Source: Platerodrilus igneus (Eukaryota; Arthropoda; Insecta; Coleoptera; Lycidae). From it: a stretch of 64,000 bases of DNA. The stretch spans positions 6,386,001 through 6,450,000 of the forward strand of contig JARFIW010001670.1 of NCBI GenBank assembly GCA_036346225.1. Reading direction: 5' to 3'. Both the position numbers and the translations under genes were made by a program. Positions 1 to 14,900 of the stretch are shown one piece after another. The number at the start of each line of letters is the position of its first letter. Position 1 is the stretch's first letter. Under the pieces are notes generated by a model. That model searched no databases and was not told the DNA's origin. It was given only the letters and a program-made list of their open reading frames with translations.

Positions 1-1990
<1,990 letters not shown>

Positions 1991-4014
1991 AATTAGAGAA
2001 CGAGCTATGGTCCTGCATAATAAGAAAAATGGCATGATGACTCTTTTACTATAATAATCTTGACGGAACATATATAAAAAATAGGGTAGTAAAAATTTCT
2101 TTTAGCGTTAACTTGCATGCTAGCAAGCCCATAGAAGTAATAGAATATCGACTAATTAGTTACAGTCCTTAGCTGCACTGATCCCAAATACACAATTTTT
2201 AGTTAAGTAGAGCTATATTACCAGTTTTCTACACACATTTTTGATATCTTGCAAATGCAGATATTTATTACCAGAACTGTATAAAACAAAACAAAAGGGT
2301 TTTGTATATTCGCGTTCCTGATCTTTCATGGAAGTTTCATACGAAAAACTACATACATGGAATTACATTAGCTTAATTAAAAATCAAGTAATTACAAAAT
2401 ACCATTGATAGTAAAAACCAATACAATAATTCGATGTTATTAGCGTGGATTTCTTATTAATGCACGCGATACTGAAAGGCTTACTAAAGATTCTCTCGTT
2501 TTTCCTATTAACTAGTAACTCATAATTAAAGTTCGTACTTCATCATTTTCCCATCTTTTTGTCTAAAGCGTATATTAATTGGAAATTAACACCTACTACA
2601 ATGTAATTACTACTAGTAGCAAGAGCTCACATTACTCTTGTACTTGCATAGTGCACGCTTGTATGTTATAATGATGTTGAAGATCCGCTTATAATTATTT
2701 TGATGTAAATCCTCTTTACAAAATATTTAATTTAAAACGTGCAATAAACGACTATAAAAGCAAGAACATAATATATAGTTTAATATATAATTAAATAAAT
2801 TAAATCAACTTTTAGGGTATAACAATGGATTGTAGTGGATAAAATTTCGTCGTTCATTGGTTTTTACAGTTATAAAGAACCATTGTCTTTTTTGCAGAAT
2901 CAAAGCGCTTGTAACTAATTTTTAATGTTCTTAATGATAGTTATATCGTGTTCGTGGTAGGTATGTAGGTAGAACAATTTTTGATTAACGGTCGATCTAT
3001 AGAAATAAGTCTATATGTATAAAAAACAAATTAATTACTTTTTATAGATAAACATACATTTTCAATAATTGTAACTACAGATTTATTAATGTTAATCTGT
3101 TCTTTAGTTTAATAACACCTGTAAAATTGGCCCCCTACAGATACTTTCATAATTTCAAACACGCAAATCGTTTATAACGCCATTATACTATATAAGGCTT
3201 TCTGTTATATTTTGATCTCTACTTATGATTGTTACTATTAAGGACGACACAGAAAATTTCAAGCAAAAGTATTAGTATTTTGCCTGTACTAACAAAGAAT
3301 GTAGTAACTGGCTGGGGCTCAAAGAAATATACATTTAGTTTCTTTAATGGAGCACTGTATATTTGTATAATATTGAGGAGCTCCGTATTTCGGCATATCT
3401 TTACTTTATCGGCCACTCTTAGAATTCAATTTTCTTTGGGTAAAATGTTGTTCCAGTCCCCACTAGTAAGCATCAATTGGTTGTAGACCGCGCTCGTGTC
3501 TGGATTCCGTCCAGCGGGACGGCAAACCCGCCAAATAGCTATGCTTCAGTTACCGCTCACACAACATTACAATGTTTACTGATGGCCAGATATGGTCATT
3601 GCAAGGTCCCTGGTTTGGTTTAAGCAAGCGCGATACTGTTCGTTAAACAATTTTCGACAGGACGTCTGCAGTACACCAAGCGACAAAACCATTTGTTCTG
3701 GGACTGCATAGCAAAAGTTTTCTGATTAAAAATTTTGGCTTTAATTATGTATCGACAAGTAGCATCCTGAATGTGGACTCCGAACTGAGTTTCAAATGTG
3801 ACTTTCGAATTTGATTGGAGTTTCTTGGGCTGAGGTAAGCTTCATTATTTATATCTTTGTTAGATACTTATTAGTGCCAGTTTTTATGTAATATTGTCAT
3901 TTTCCTAGTTTCTAAACAGATTGCATTGGAGTTCTCGATTTGGCCATCTTGTGACTGGCTTTGTCAGGAATTTGCTCAGGTATGTCCCAAAATTTTCTTC
4001 AATAAAAACAGGTT
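1991..4014. other. AT-rich intergenic stretch, nothing recognised
   Basis: Long AT-rich stretch with stops in all frames apart from overlapping 65- and 85-codon frames on opposite strands near 3.2-3.5 kb, which have no recognisable motif. A slightly GC-richer patch lies at about 3485-3560. No RNA gene, repeat array or transposon end was recognised. Confidence 0.5.
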
Positions 4015-4262
4015 GGGTTTAAAAGCGCCAAATTTGAAACTGCGATGTTTTAGTCGTATTTTAGTTGAGGTTTTGTTAGTTAAAGTTAGGTTAGGTTAAA
4101 ACAACGAAATTTGATATTGCGCTGTTTAAGTAGTTTTTCAGTTGTAGTTTTGTTAATTAGAGTTAGGTTAGGTTTAAAGACATGAAATTTAATATTGAGT
4201 TGTTTAGGTACTTTTTCAGTTGTAGTTTCGTTAATTAAAGTTACGTTAGGTTAAAAAAGCGC
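4015..4262 (+). repeat. three diverged tandem units of about 80 bp containing TTAGG-like motifs
   Basis: Three consecutive units share the order: GCG/ACG-AAATTTGA-like start, a 'ttgttagttaaagttag' middle and a 'gttaggttagg' end. Unit ends lie near 4099, 4176 and 4255. The middle units contain GTTAGGTTAGGTT, which matches the insect telomeric TTAGG repeat in sequence, but only two or three repeats occur in a row. It lies directly upstream of the Merlin reading frame and could be the subterminal repeat of that element. Confidence 0.6.
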
Positions 4263-4302
4263 GAAATATGTTCTTTAAATAATACTACTGTTTTTTTGCA
4301 GG

Positions 4303-5328
4303 ATGGCTTGCAGCTCAGTTGCATTGGCTAGTGGAGAATCTGCGGTAAAACCACTTGTTTTACGCCATATATTTGATTTAGACCAGAACCAGAAGGAGCT
4401 TATGAGACTACTACTACAAGCATGGAGAGTTATTGGTGTAGGGAATGAATATTTATATCCAGAAGAGCGCTGCAAAAAAAAAACTTAAACTGGTCCCAAC
4501 CCAAGATGCTTCATGTGTGGACCAGTACATTTGGAGATGTAGTAACAGCTACAAGGATAGAAGCAAAAAGATCGTGCTTTGCAGAAGGCGAGGATCAATT
4601 TTTTGCAAAACATCACCTGTTTATAGTCCAAATTCTTGCCTTTGTACGTTTATGGATGAAGAATGTTGAAATTGGAACTATTCAAGAAGAATGTGAAATT
4701 GGTAACAGCCGCACTGCAGCAGACTAGAACAGTTACTGTCGAGAAGTGGTTATTGAGGCGTGTTGTCATCAAAGCACACAGATTGGTAAGTTTTCATTTT
4801 TAAGACGTTTTGGTCGTAGTTGCCTTAGGTAGTGATAGTGAATCATTAGTGTAAAGCATTTTCATAATTACAATTGATTATGCAAAACTGTTTTAGGTGG
4901 TTCTGGAAAAACCGTTCGAAATTGATGAGTGTAAATTTGGACGCCGGATATATCATCAAGGTCACCGTGTCGAAAGTCAGTGGATGTTTAGAGGAGTAGA
5001 GCGAGAGTCCGGCGAGTTTTCTCTGGTGCCAGTGAAGCGTCGAGATCGGCAGACTCTCATCCCGTTGTTTGAACAGTGGGTCCGTTCAAGTACCACCATT
5101 ATAAGCGACTGTTGGGGCGCCTATGATGTCTTAGGCTAAATGAATTTCAAAAATCTAACAGTTAATCATTTGTTACACTTCAAAGTTCCGGAACCCGGAG
5201 CCCACACGAATACTATTGAAGGATTATGGAGACATACCAAACATAGGGTTCCTCATTACCCAAGTGTGAAATGTTTTTTCCTTGGCTATTTGGCTCGATT
5301 CGAGACGACCGGGATACATTTGCCTTAG
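4303..5328 (+). pseudogene. Merlin (IS1016/ISXO2-like) transposase pseudogene with one intron
   Basis: The C-terminal half is an ISXO2/IS1595-type DDE domain: EIDECKFGRRIYHQGHRVES, then WVRSSTTIISDCWGAYDVLG, then GAHTNTIEGLWRHTK. The N-terminal half (4303-4736) shows the family's zinc-ribbon and helical region in broken frames. Nucleotides 4786-4896 look like an intron (GTAAGT donor, TTTTAG acceptor) that joins the two halves. A poly-A run at about 4475 shifts the frame, and an in-frame TAA at 5137-5139 splits the catalytic domain. Family knowledge: Merlin elements of animals encode this transposase. I infer an inactive copy. A TTTTTTTGCAG acceptor-like site just before 4303 hints at an upstream noncoding exon. 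Confidence 0.8.
4786..4896 (+). other. predicted spliceosomal intron in the Merlin transposase
   Basis: GTAAGT at 4786, a pyrimidine-rich end and TTTTAG at 4891-4896. Removing it joins the N-terminal part, ending in the VVIEA...KAHRL-like stretch, to the EIDECKFG domain. The reading order fits the family. The exact phase is uncertain because the upstream exon has indels. Confidence 0.55.
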
Positions 5329-5379
5329 AGGTTCCATTGAACAATGAGATGTATGGGTCGTAGCACCATCTTATTGGAA

Positions 5380-6069
5380 TCAAGTGTCTTCATTTTCATG
5401 TTCTTGCAATAATTCATCCACTTTTGGTTTCAAAAAAATTTCAATCACATGACAATACCGAGCAGAAGTCACTGTTACAACTTCACCATTTTTTTCAAAA
5501 AAGTAAGGACTCCACAAATCAAAATCTCCAACAGCGCACCACACTGTTACTCGAGGGCTGTGGAGTGGTCGTTGGTAAAGTTTCCGAGGCTTATTCTCTG
5601 CCCAATAGCGAAAATTTTGTTTATTAACAGTTCCAGCCAGAATGTCACGGCACAAATTTTTTCGTGTGTCAAAGTCTCTGTCACTTAACTCTTGCACTAA
5701 CTGCATCTGGTATGGGTACAATTGAAGGTCTTTATGGAGGATTATTCTGCCACTACTGGCAGATAATCCCAGTGAAGCGGCGTGTTTACGAACAGATCGC
5801 TGGAGGGACTGTTAAATTAAAGCCCCTACTCTATCCACGTTTTCTGCTGACGTTGAAGTCCCAGTACGGCCTACTGGCATTCTTTTTCATGCCCAAGATG
5901 TCGCTCTAAAATTAGTTACCCAATTCCTAATTGTTGGTCTAGTGGGAATGGGATCGTGACGACCAAGGGCAAAGTGTACACGAAACGCAAACTGTGTTGT
6001 GATCACTGATTCGCCATTTCGAATAAACTCTTCCACCACGAACGCTCGATGTTGACCCGACCAAGGCAT
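5380..6069 (-). pseudogene. Tc1/mariner-like transposase (DUF4817-type N-terminus), decayed
   Basis: Read on the minus strand. 6069-5887 gives the N-terminal DUF4817-like helix-turn-helix region (MPWSGQHRAFVVEEFIRNGE, then RPTIRNWVTNFR). Between 5887 and 5721, broken frames encode a HTH-like segment. 5721-5380 gives YPYQMQLVQELSDRDFDTR, then TVNKQNFRYWAENKPRKLYQ, then SPRVTVWCAVGDFDLWSPYF. These blocks are in the order expected for insect mariner-like transposases. The segment with the first catalytic Asp (normally before the NKQNFRYW block) is missing, and the C-terminal third after the EIFLKP block is absent. So it is internally deleted and truncated. It abuts the Merlin pseudogene tail to tail. 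Confidence 0.8.
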
Positions 6070-6169
6070 TGCTCACTGAAAACTGCATGTCATGACGTGT
6101 CTGACGACGCCGGCCCCACCCTTCCGCTCCCTCTAGTGTTCGGGCAATGACCTTATAATATCGGAAAGT

Positions 6170-6890
6170 TCAATATGATTCACCCTGCAGAAACCAACTG
6201 CCTGAATCTATTGAGTTAAGAGATATTTACGAGGGTGAGTGCACAATTCCAACACTACTTTATGTTTTTTAAGAACTTATTATTAGGTCGTTACTCCAGA
6301 CGTAATAAAGAAACCAAAAACAAAAAACCTCTTTCCTTAGTTCAGGATGTCATATATAATACCAACGGCAAAATAAAGACATCATAACACTTAAAATTAG
6401 GTCTTGTTATAAAAAGTTTAAGCAACAGTCAAAAAGTATTCAACATTTTAAATAAGTTAGAACAGTAAGAAGTCACGCCATTTTAGAGGAGATAAAAATA
6501 GAATTAACTTATAATTCAACGCAAATGACAGTGTTTTACCGAATTCCCTAAATCGTATTGCTGAATGTTTCGCTGGTTGGGCATTCGGCAATTTTAATCG
6601 ATTCGTGAATCCGCTGGATGGAAAAGATACATTACATGACACTGTTGGTATAATATTTCAACATTATACTTTTTTGAGCCTCAAATTGCGTTGACGGACA
6701 AAGAAAACAACATTTCCTCCACTATATCCAGAAGGCGAGTCGTGCTTTTGGCAGTGATGGTCAAGAATTGACCCATATAATAAAAAACAAAACCTACAAA
6801 AATTATGAACATCGACATCAATCAAAATTTAGAATTCCCTAGAAATTAAACAAATCTGGACAACATATGGGTTTTTTCATTAGCTTTGTT
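6170..6890. other. AT-rich spacer, no feature recognised
   Basis: No frame longer than 61 codons, and none with a recognisable motif. It separates the mariner-like pseudogene from a repetitive-protein fragment. Confidence 0.4.
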
Positions 6891-7380
6891 GAATACAGAA
6901 TTGTTTAATGGGTAGGAAGGAATAATCAAAATAATGTTGATACTCTTCCTAGGCAAAAATTTTTGTACCAATTAACTCATAACCCACTAATAACGCAGTT
7001 GCTTTACATGCTTTAAAAACAATAAGTCTATTCTCTTGGAATGTAATAAACCCTATGTTGGTGTCACCTATGATTGAGCATTGGAAATTCAAAGTGCCGA
7101 ATCGCCTATTCATGTCAATCTATTCATTCTGTTAGGAACATTTCATATTCAAATTACATTTTTTAAGTGTCTAGGAAACTGTATGAGTGAATTTGGAATT
7201 TCTCAAATTTTAATGGAAATCCAAATTTTGGCAATAGGATCATTAAAAGGATTCGTATCAGCAGCTCACTTTAATAGATGTAAAAATATTCATGGAGTAC
7301 TTTGTGCATCTATTCAGTCTTTACACATTAAAGGTTTTCTAGTAAACGAAGAAAATTATCATATATCGATAAAGGAGTAA
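6890..7380 (+). pseudogene. fragment of an unnamed repetitive protein (LGxFHxxMxFLGxxG family)
   Basis: The 99-codon open stretch at 7081-7380 contains LFILLGTFHIQITFFKCLGN, GISQILMEIQILAIGSLKGF and VLCASIQSLH. Just upstream, in another frame, is NKPYVGVTYD. This layout resembles a protein that recurs in many animal genomes next to transposable elements: a VTFDQPLY-like motif, then LGGFHxxMSFLGxIG, then a SGKAxxRAxR-like region. I know the family only as repetitive, without an assigned function. At least one stop separates the two parts, so this is a broken fragment. It could also be a coincidental resemblance. Confidence 0.4.
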
Positions 7381-7830
7381 CTAAATAAACCCTAAGGTAT
7401 TGTAACATCGACAAGAATTAATAAAATTCCAACTATTCCTCACTAAAATGTATCCATAACTGGATTGTCATAGTTCATTGTAAAGATAATTGTTAATATT
7501 TCCTGGCAGTAGATTTCGAAAATCGTAATAATTAAACTAAACGGCTAACCGTACAAGAATAACTAACATTTAGCACTTGAAAATTTTCTTAATGGGAAAA
7601 TTATTACGATTAGATGCTATCCAGGTTAATAGCGTTATACAAAGAGAAAGCAAATCCACGAAGAGAACATCTACCTGCAAAACTTGCTTATCAAAAACCA
7701 AATCAGATTTTAAGTGAACATAAAATAATAAACCCGTTTCGAATGGACCTGAATCCTAAAGAAGTTCTAGATTATAAGAACAGGTGGAACAGCTTGAGTG
7801 TTCCAATGAGTTAAAGAGTCAAACTAAAGG
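7381..7830. other. spacer before LINE copy 1; one 66-codon frame, unassigned
   Basis: An open frame of 66 codons at 7614-7814 has no motif I recognise. The stretch may belong to the 5' untranslated part of the LINE that follows. Confidence 0.3.
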
Positions 7831-10540
7831 TTTTACCAAATTGGTGGGGACTTCAGTGAGGAACCAGACTAAGACAGGTTCCGAAAGAGGAGAGTAGCTC
7901 GTTCGGTACTTAGAGTTGCATATACCATATAGGTTGTTATGACATTCTAAGACACACTACTGCGATGTGGAAGGCAACGGGAAATCACCAAATTACCTCC
8001 CAAGTATCTAGCGTACTTAAATTGTAATTAACATGATGGCATCCTCTGGGGTAAAAAATTCCGGAATTAAAATAGTTTCCTTCAGATCTTCGGGAGGGTA
8101 CTACTTCGGAGGATGTGATCAAAAAGTTCAGAAAAAGAATCGGGAACATTTTGGGAGTAGGAGCGTGAAATGTCAGCTAGAAAATTTGAAAATTGAAATC
8201 TATAGGTCAGCACTAGACATAGTAGGAATTTCTGAAATGGTGACTTTAGGCTAATTCATACGGGATCAGAGGAAGAAAATTCGAGTGTGAGGATAGTTAT
8301 GCAAAGAAAGATAGGACACCGTGTAGAAAATTACTTTCGAAAGAACGAAAGAATACTCATGGTTAGATTAGGATCTAAACCGATAAATACAGTAATAATA
8401 CAAGTATACATACCAACCTCTAGCTACAGAGAGGAACAGGTAGAAGCGACCTACAAAGATACCGAAGACATACTAAGATACGTAAAAGGACATGAAAATT
8501 AAATAATTACGGGGGATATTAACGCAGTGGTAGGTGAGGATAGAGAAGTAGCGGTAGTAGGTTTATTTGATTTAGGCACTAGAAACAACAAGGGAAATTG
8601 ACTGGTAGAATTTTGCGACAAGAACAATTTAATCATCACAAACACATTATTTCAACATCATGCTAGACGACGATATACGTGGAAGATGCCAGGGGATATA
8701 GGAAGATATCAAATAGATTACATTCTTGCCAGACAGCGGTTTAGGAATTAAGTAAAAGACTGTAGCAGCTACCTAAAAACAGATATAGATTCTGACCATA
8801 ACACCGTAATTCTGAAGGCCGCGCTTAAATTGAAAAATGTAAAAAAAGGAACGGAAAAAGGCACTTTGACTTTGAGAAACTAAAAGATGAAGATATCTGC
8901 GAAATATTTGAAAAAAGTCTAAAGAATTGCTGAAAGATATTGGGAAAATTTCTTATACTAAAGATGTAGAAACAGAATGGAATATCATAAAACCCAGCTT
9001 GGACATAGCGACCTGAGATATTCTGGGGTATACACAAAAAGAAAATAAGCAACAATGGATAACAATGGATATTCAGAATTTAATAGAAGAAAAACGAAAA
9101 TACTAGATCAGACAAAACAGGAAAAAAAGATACAAAGCAATCAAATGAGAAATTATTCGCAAATGCAGGATACTAAAGAACAATGGATTAATGAAAAGTG
9201 CAAAGAGATACAAACTAAGATGGAAATAGGAAAAACAGACGAAGCATACAAACTAATCAGAATGAATTTTAGGGATATAAAACCATATGGCAAAAATATA
9301 AGAATTGCGGAATGAAACGTTATTATAGAAAAAGTAGAGAAAGTGGTTAGATGCAAGAATATATAGGAATTTATTTACAGGAGATGAACTAACAGCATTA
9401 CAACTGGAATCAGACTTGGGATATCCTATACTTAGAGATGAGTTTGAATTAGCATTAAAGGATCTGAAAAATGGTATGGTGCCGGGTACAGATAAGGTAC
9501 AAGCAGAAACATTAAAAACCGCTGCACAAGCAATAACAGAACGTCTCTTCCAACTTATACGCTACATGTATGAGACAGGCGAGATACCCAAATTTTTAAA
9601 CGTAACATCATAGTCACTATGCCAAAAAAGAGATGCTCGGATGAATGTGAAAATTTTCGAACAATAAGTTTGACAGCACACGTGTCAAAAATATTAACTA
9701 GAATTGTACAAAGACGAATGAAAAAACGAGCTGAAGAAATACTAGGAGAAGATCAATTTGGGTTTAGGCGAAACAGGGAAACACGGGAGGCTATTTTAGC
9801 TCGAGGGTGGTAATGGAGAGAACGATAAAAAAGAGGAAAGCGTGTATATAGGGTTTGTAGATATGGAAAAAGCATTCGACAATGTAAAATGGAAAAGATA
9901 TTCGAAATACTCAAAAAGATTGGAATGAGTTTTAGGGATAGATGGATAGTGCATAGCTTATACAACGTGCAAACAGCAGTAATAGAATTATAGCAGGAAC
10001 GTAGAGAAGTAAATAATAGGAAAGGGGTGACACAGCGATGTGCCCTATCCCCATTAATTTTTAACTTCAACACTAAAGAGGCAATGAATACTGTCAAATG
10101 CAGGAAGACACTTGGAGTTATTATGCAGGGACAAAAGATTGATATGCTTAGATTTGCAGATGATATAACGGTATTAGTATCTAACAACGAAGAGTTAGAA
10201 GCTGCTCTTAATGAAATGGAAACAGTTCTTACAGAGAAATACGGTATGAAAATTAATAAAAATAAAACTAAAGCATTAGTATGCAAAGGAGGGGAAAAGA
10301 AATCAAAAACAAGAATACAAATAGGTAACGAGAACCTACAAGAGGTTAATGTTTTCTGGTACCTGGGACGTCAAATAACGCAATATGGAAAAAGCATAAA
10401 AGATATAAAACAAAAGATTAGCACAAAGTCGTGCTACATTTAAAAATAAAAGCAACTACTGTATTCAAAAACAGTAAACATAGAAACAAGGAAAGGATTG
10501 CATAAAACATATGTGTGGAGCACATTACTGTACGGCTGTG
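7830..10540 (+). mobile_element. LINE copy 1 (RTE/CFDP2-like non-LTR retrotransposon), decayed
   Basis: The frames follow an endonuclease-reverse transcriptase order. At 8160-8250 the endonuclease begins (ENLKIEIYRSALDIVGISEM). At 8287-8502 is PINTVIIQVYIPTSSYREEQ. At about 8670-8740 is RRRYTWKMPGDIGRYQIDYI-type sequence. The RT starts at 9416 (ALKDLKNGMVPGTDKVQAET) and continues with CENFRTISLTAHVSKILTRI, then EDQFGFRR, then CALSPLIFNF and MLRFADDITVLV (the FADD catalytic box, about 10142-10177). Near 10505-10540 is a VWSTLLYGCET block, after which the copy stops abruptly. At least eight frameshifts or stops make it non-functional. Family: the 'craniofacial development protein 2-like' endonuclease-RT group. 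The clade name is from memory. Confidence 0.85.
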
Positions 10541-11270
10541 AAACCTGTATTTTATTTTATTTAGTATTTTATTTACATCCTGTATATATGCTTAGAAATT
10601 GTACAATAATTCTCCTTCTGTCTCACAATGCTATACACAATGTGCTATGTTATTAAAGCATACATCGTAAAAAGTCGAGAAACGAGTTAGAATACAACAA
10701 AATAAAGATTGTACATCAATAGATAACGAACGTTCTTATTCGTGCAATTTCCGGAAACTGATCAACTTAATATCATCGCACTGATAAAACGTCTTGAGCT
10801 TTGGATTTATCAGCATTTAGGCTACTCAGCAACTGATTGCAAATAAGAACGATTGTGTGTAAAGTAATCTCAAGAATACTGCGGAGGAAGATTCGCATCA
10901 GATGCTTCCCACGTTGCTTTGCTGATATAAAATAAAGACTACAGTTTACGGTTTTGAGTTTTCAAGGAACCTTGAAAGTTTTAACTGAAATCTAAATTTG
11001 TATTCAGCATTAAAAAGTTTCAGGAAATTATCATAATATGTAATACATACGTAGATATGGTTTCCGAAATTTTAATCAGAACTATAATCGTTATAGGCAA
11101 ATTAAGAACAAGATATACATCTAATGATTATATTAAATCACCAATAGATTAATACCAATGCTCCTGAAAACTGTTCGGTCGGTTTTTGTCAAATAGCAAT
11201 GGTATATTTATAAAATGCACATTATAACAACATATTGAACATGTGTCCAAAAATAAACATTTGGGTCGTT
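10541..11270. other. AT-rich spacer between LINE copies, no gene
   Basis: No significant frame. It follows the abrupt 3' truncation of LINE copy 1 and precedes a diverged tandem array. Confidence 0.4.
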
Positions 11271-11274
11271 TGTG

Positions 11275-11890
11275 CTCCGTTTGTGCTGGGCAGTGCAAAA
11301 AATCTGCTTTCGTGCTCAAAAGTTTAGCAAGGCATACGTGATTTTAAGTTATCAATCCAACTTCACCGATTATTTTGTAAACTTTCTCTATTCTTTCGTT
11401 TGTGTTATGCAGTGAAGAATTTAGCGTTTATGTTCAAAAATTGGGCAGGTTATATGTGATTTAGTGTGGCCAGTTCAACTCCGCAGGAAGCTGGAATGTA
11501 CATCGTGACAAATTGAAACTTACTTTATTTCATTCTTGTGCGCCGCTTTTTTGCCGAAAAATGAAAAAATTTAGCATATCAGCTCAGAAATTGAGCAGGT
11601 TAAGTTGATTTAAAATGGCCAATCCAGCTTCCCAGTGAACTTGATTAGTCATAATAAAGAATTTACTTTTTTTCAACCTACTTTATTTTTCTCGTTTGTG
11701 TTGCGTTTTTGTGGAAAGATGCCAAAATTCAATGTTTGTGCTCAAAAGTCAAGAAAGTTAAAATGATGAATCTAACTTTCCCGTGAATTAGAATGAACAT
11801 CATGCAGAATTGAATTTTCTTAAAAGTGCCAAAAATGTAGCACTTCAGCTCAATAATTGCTTAAATTATACGTGAATTAAAGTGCTCAAT
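11275..11890 (+). repeat. diverged tandem array, about five units of 120-160 bp
   Basis: Units beginning near 11275, 11396, 11535, 11693 and 11820 share the order: 'cgtttgtg(c/t)tg', a 'gccgaaaaat/gcagtgaa' block, 'aaTTtagc...tt(c/t)agCTCAaaa', 'ttgggCAGGTTatatgtgattt' and 'ggccaatccaac'. Strong divergence and indels between units indicate an old array. A related unit in the opposite orientation lies at 15780-16010 on the other side of the neighbouring LINE. No coding potential. Confidence 0.6.
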
Positions 11891-11934
11891 CCAATTTTTG
11901 AGAAAGCAGAACAGATACCATGTTAATCATCATC

Positions 11935-14900
11935 ATTAGATCCTCGGTTCTGAAACGCGTTGGACGGGCACCTCCACTGTTTCCTATTCTGAGCTAACCT
12001 ACAAACTTCGCTATATTTTCGACAGCCTGCATCTTTCACTAACTGTGCAATAATGTAGGTCTACGTCTACTTTTCTTTTTCTTTGCTCTGCTTCTAATAT
12101 ATCCCGAACTATTCCTGATACCTTAGTACGCGTTTTATCATCATATCGTTCCTATTTTTTTACTGTTTTCCTCATATTTTCTTTTCCCTACTTTTTCTAA
12201 AACCTTTTTATTCATAACTTTGTCGGTTCATAATTTCTCATTATATTTCTGTAGTACCACATTTTAAAGGCTTTTATCTTTTTTCTGTCTGCTTCTCCTA
12301 CTGTCCACGTTTCCCAGCCGTGTACTGCTGTGCTCCACACACGTGTTTAGCCGATTTTTTTCTTGTTTCTAAGTTTGTTGTCTTCGAATATAGTTGTTAA
12401 CGTGCGAGGGGTCTTATAATTTTATATATCGACTTACCTCAGTCATATTCTATTGTTCTATAAGTGTCGTTTCTCCTCTTCAACGAAGTGGACTGTATGG
12501 CTATTCATTGGACGTGTTACGTACGCACTATCACTTTGTTTTTAGGGTTTATCCATAAAATCATATTCGGAGACACTAATGACTTAACTCACTTGACCGA
12601 ACCAACAAGTTTCTCTTCGATACCTATGAGCAAGTGTCGATCACTACCTTTTTAGTACAACTTAATTTCCACAGGCACAAAGGAGGTTTTATGACAGGAT
12701 ATAACGGGATAAGGATGCCAGTTTTGCTATTTTATTTACAACTACGAATTTACAACGACTTAAAATTAAACACAAAACGTGCGACAAAGAGACCAAACAA
12801 TAGTAGTTGCTTTTTCTTGTTAAATGCAGCACTGTCTTGTGCTAATCTTTGAACTTTTACACTTTTCTCATCTTCCGTTATTTGACTTCCAAAGTTACAG
12901 AAATCCTATACATTTTTCTAAGTTATTGTTTCCTATTTGTATTCTGGTTCTTGACTCATTTTTTCCTACTTTACATACTAATACCTTAGTTTCTCTTTTC
13001 TTAATTTTTATACCGTATCTGTCTGTTAGTACAGTTTTCCATTTCAAGTGCTGCTTCTAACTATTCCTTGTTAAATGCTAATACTGCTATATTATCTGCA
13101 AATCTAAACTTATCAATCGTTTGTCCCTGCATAATAATTCCAAATTTTCAAATTCTGAATTTAACAGTATTTATTGCCTCTTCGATATACAAGTTAATAA
13201 TTAATGAAGGAGAGTGCCATGTCCTTTTTTTAATATTTGCTTGTCTTGTCTACGTTCTTGCTCTAATTCTATTACCGCTGTTTGCTCTTTGTATAAGCTA
13301 TGTACTATCCGTCCATCGCATCGCAAAAACTCATACCAATCTTTTTAAGTATACCGAAAACTTTTTCCCATTTTATATTATCGAATGCTTTGTACAAATC
13401 CACAAACCCTATATACGCGCTTTCTCTTTTTTTCTATTGTTTTCTCGATTATCATCCCTAACGCTAAAATGGTCTCCCGTGTTCCCAAGTTTCGCCTAAA
13501 CCCAAATTGATCTTGTTCTAATATTTCATCAGCCCGTTTTTTCATCCGTCTTTGCACAATTCCAGTTAATATTTATGACGTGTTTGCTGTCAAACTTTTG
13601 TTCGTAAATTTTCACATCTATCGGCACCTTTCCTTTTTAATATAGTAACTATGGTGTTATGTTTGAAATCTTTGGGTATCTCGTCTGTCTCGTACATATA
13701 GTTTAAAAGACTACTTATCTGCGGCTTATGGGGTTTCTGCTTGCGCCTTATCTATACCAGGTGCCTTATAATTTTTTCCGAATATTTATTGCTAGTTTAA
13801 ATTCATCACTAGGCATAGTATATCCCAAATTATCCTTTTCAGTGTCTGATTCTTATTCTAGTGCTGTTAGTTCCTGTACTGCACATAATTTCTCTGTAAA
13901 TTCTTGTCATCTATCCACTTTCTATATGTTTTCTTTAATGATGTTTTCCTTCCGCGCACTTTATATTTTTTCTACTGTTTAATTTCTTAAAATTCATTCT
14001 AATGGGATTTTGTATGTTTCGTCTTTTCTATTTTCATCTTAGTTTGTACGTCTATGCACTTTTGTTATTCAATTGTTTCTTAACTTTCCTGTATTTGCCA
14101 ATAGTTTCCCGTTTTATGGCTTTGTATCTCTGTTTTTCTGCTTCGTCTGGTCCGTTTTTGTATTTTCGCATTTCTTCTATTAAATACATAATATTGTTTG
14201 TTACCCATGGTTTTTTATTCTGTGCTTGTTTATACCCCATAATATCTCAGGCCACAATGTCCATGCAGGATTTAATGGTATTTCATTCTGCTTCTGCTTC
14301 CTTCGTATCAAAAATTTTCCCGATGTCTTTCGACAATTTGTTTCACTTTCAAATTTTTTGTTGCTATCTTTAACTTTTAGTTTCTCCAAGTCAAAGTGCT
14401 TTTTTCAGTTCTCTTTTCAAATTTTTAAATTCAAGCGTGACTTTCATAATTATTATGTTGTGGTCAGCGTCTTCATCTGCTACTGGGTAGCTTCTACAGT
14501 CTTTTACTTGATTCCTAAAATATTGTCCAACAAGAATGTAATCTATTTGATATCTCCCCAAGTCTCGCGGCATCTTCCACGTGTATCGTCCTCCAGCATT
14601 ATGTTAAAATAGTGTGCTTGGGACGGTTAAATTGTTTTTGTCGCAAAATTCTATTATCTTATTTTTCCTATCGTTTCACGTGCTTAAACTAAATAAAGTT
14701 ATTACCACTCCTTCACTACCCTCACCCATCACTGCATTAAAAACTCTGGTAATTATTAATTTTTCATATCCTTTTATGAATCTTAGGTGTAGTTGGAATG
14801 CGTGTGACTACTATGCCCAAAGTACCGGGTTCAAATCCCGACGCGGTTCGCTTGAAAAATGTTAGACGAGCATTATTCACAAAAATACGCCCTCGTTCGG

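Noticed and set aside
4080..4260. telomeric tract (TTAGG)n
   Set aside because: Only two or three units occur in a row inside an 80-bp tandem unit, which is too short for a telomere.
12464..14865. many long plus-strand open frames
   Set aside because: They are the complement of the minus-strand LINE copy 2. They are hydrophobic, Phe-rich translations with no motif.
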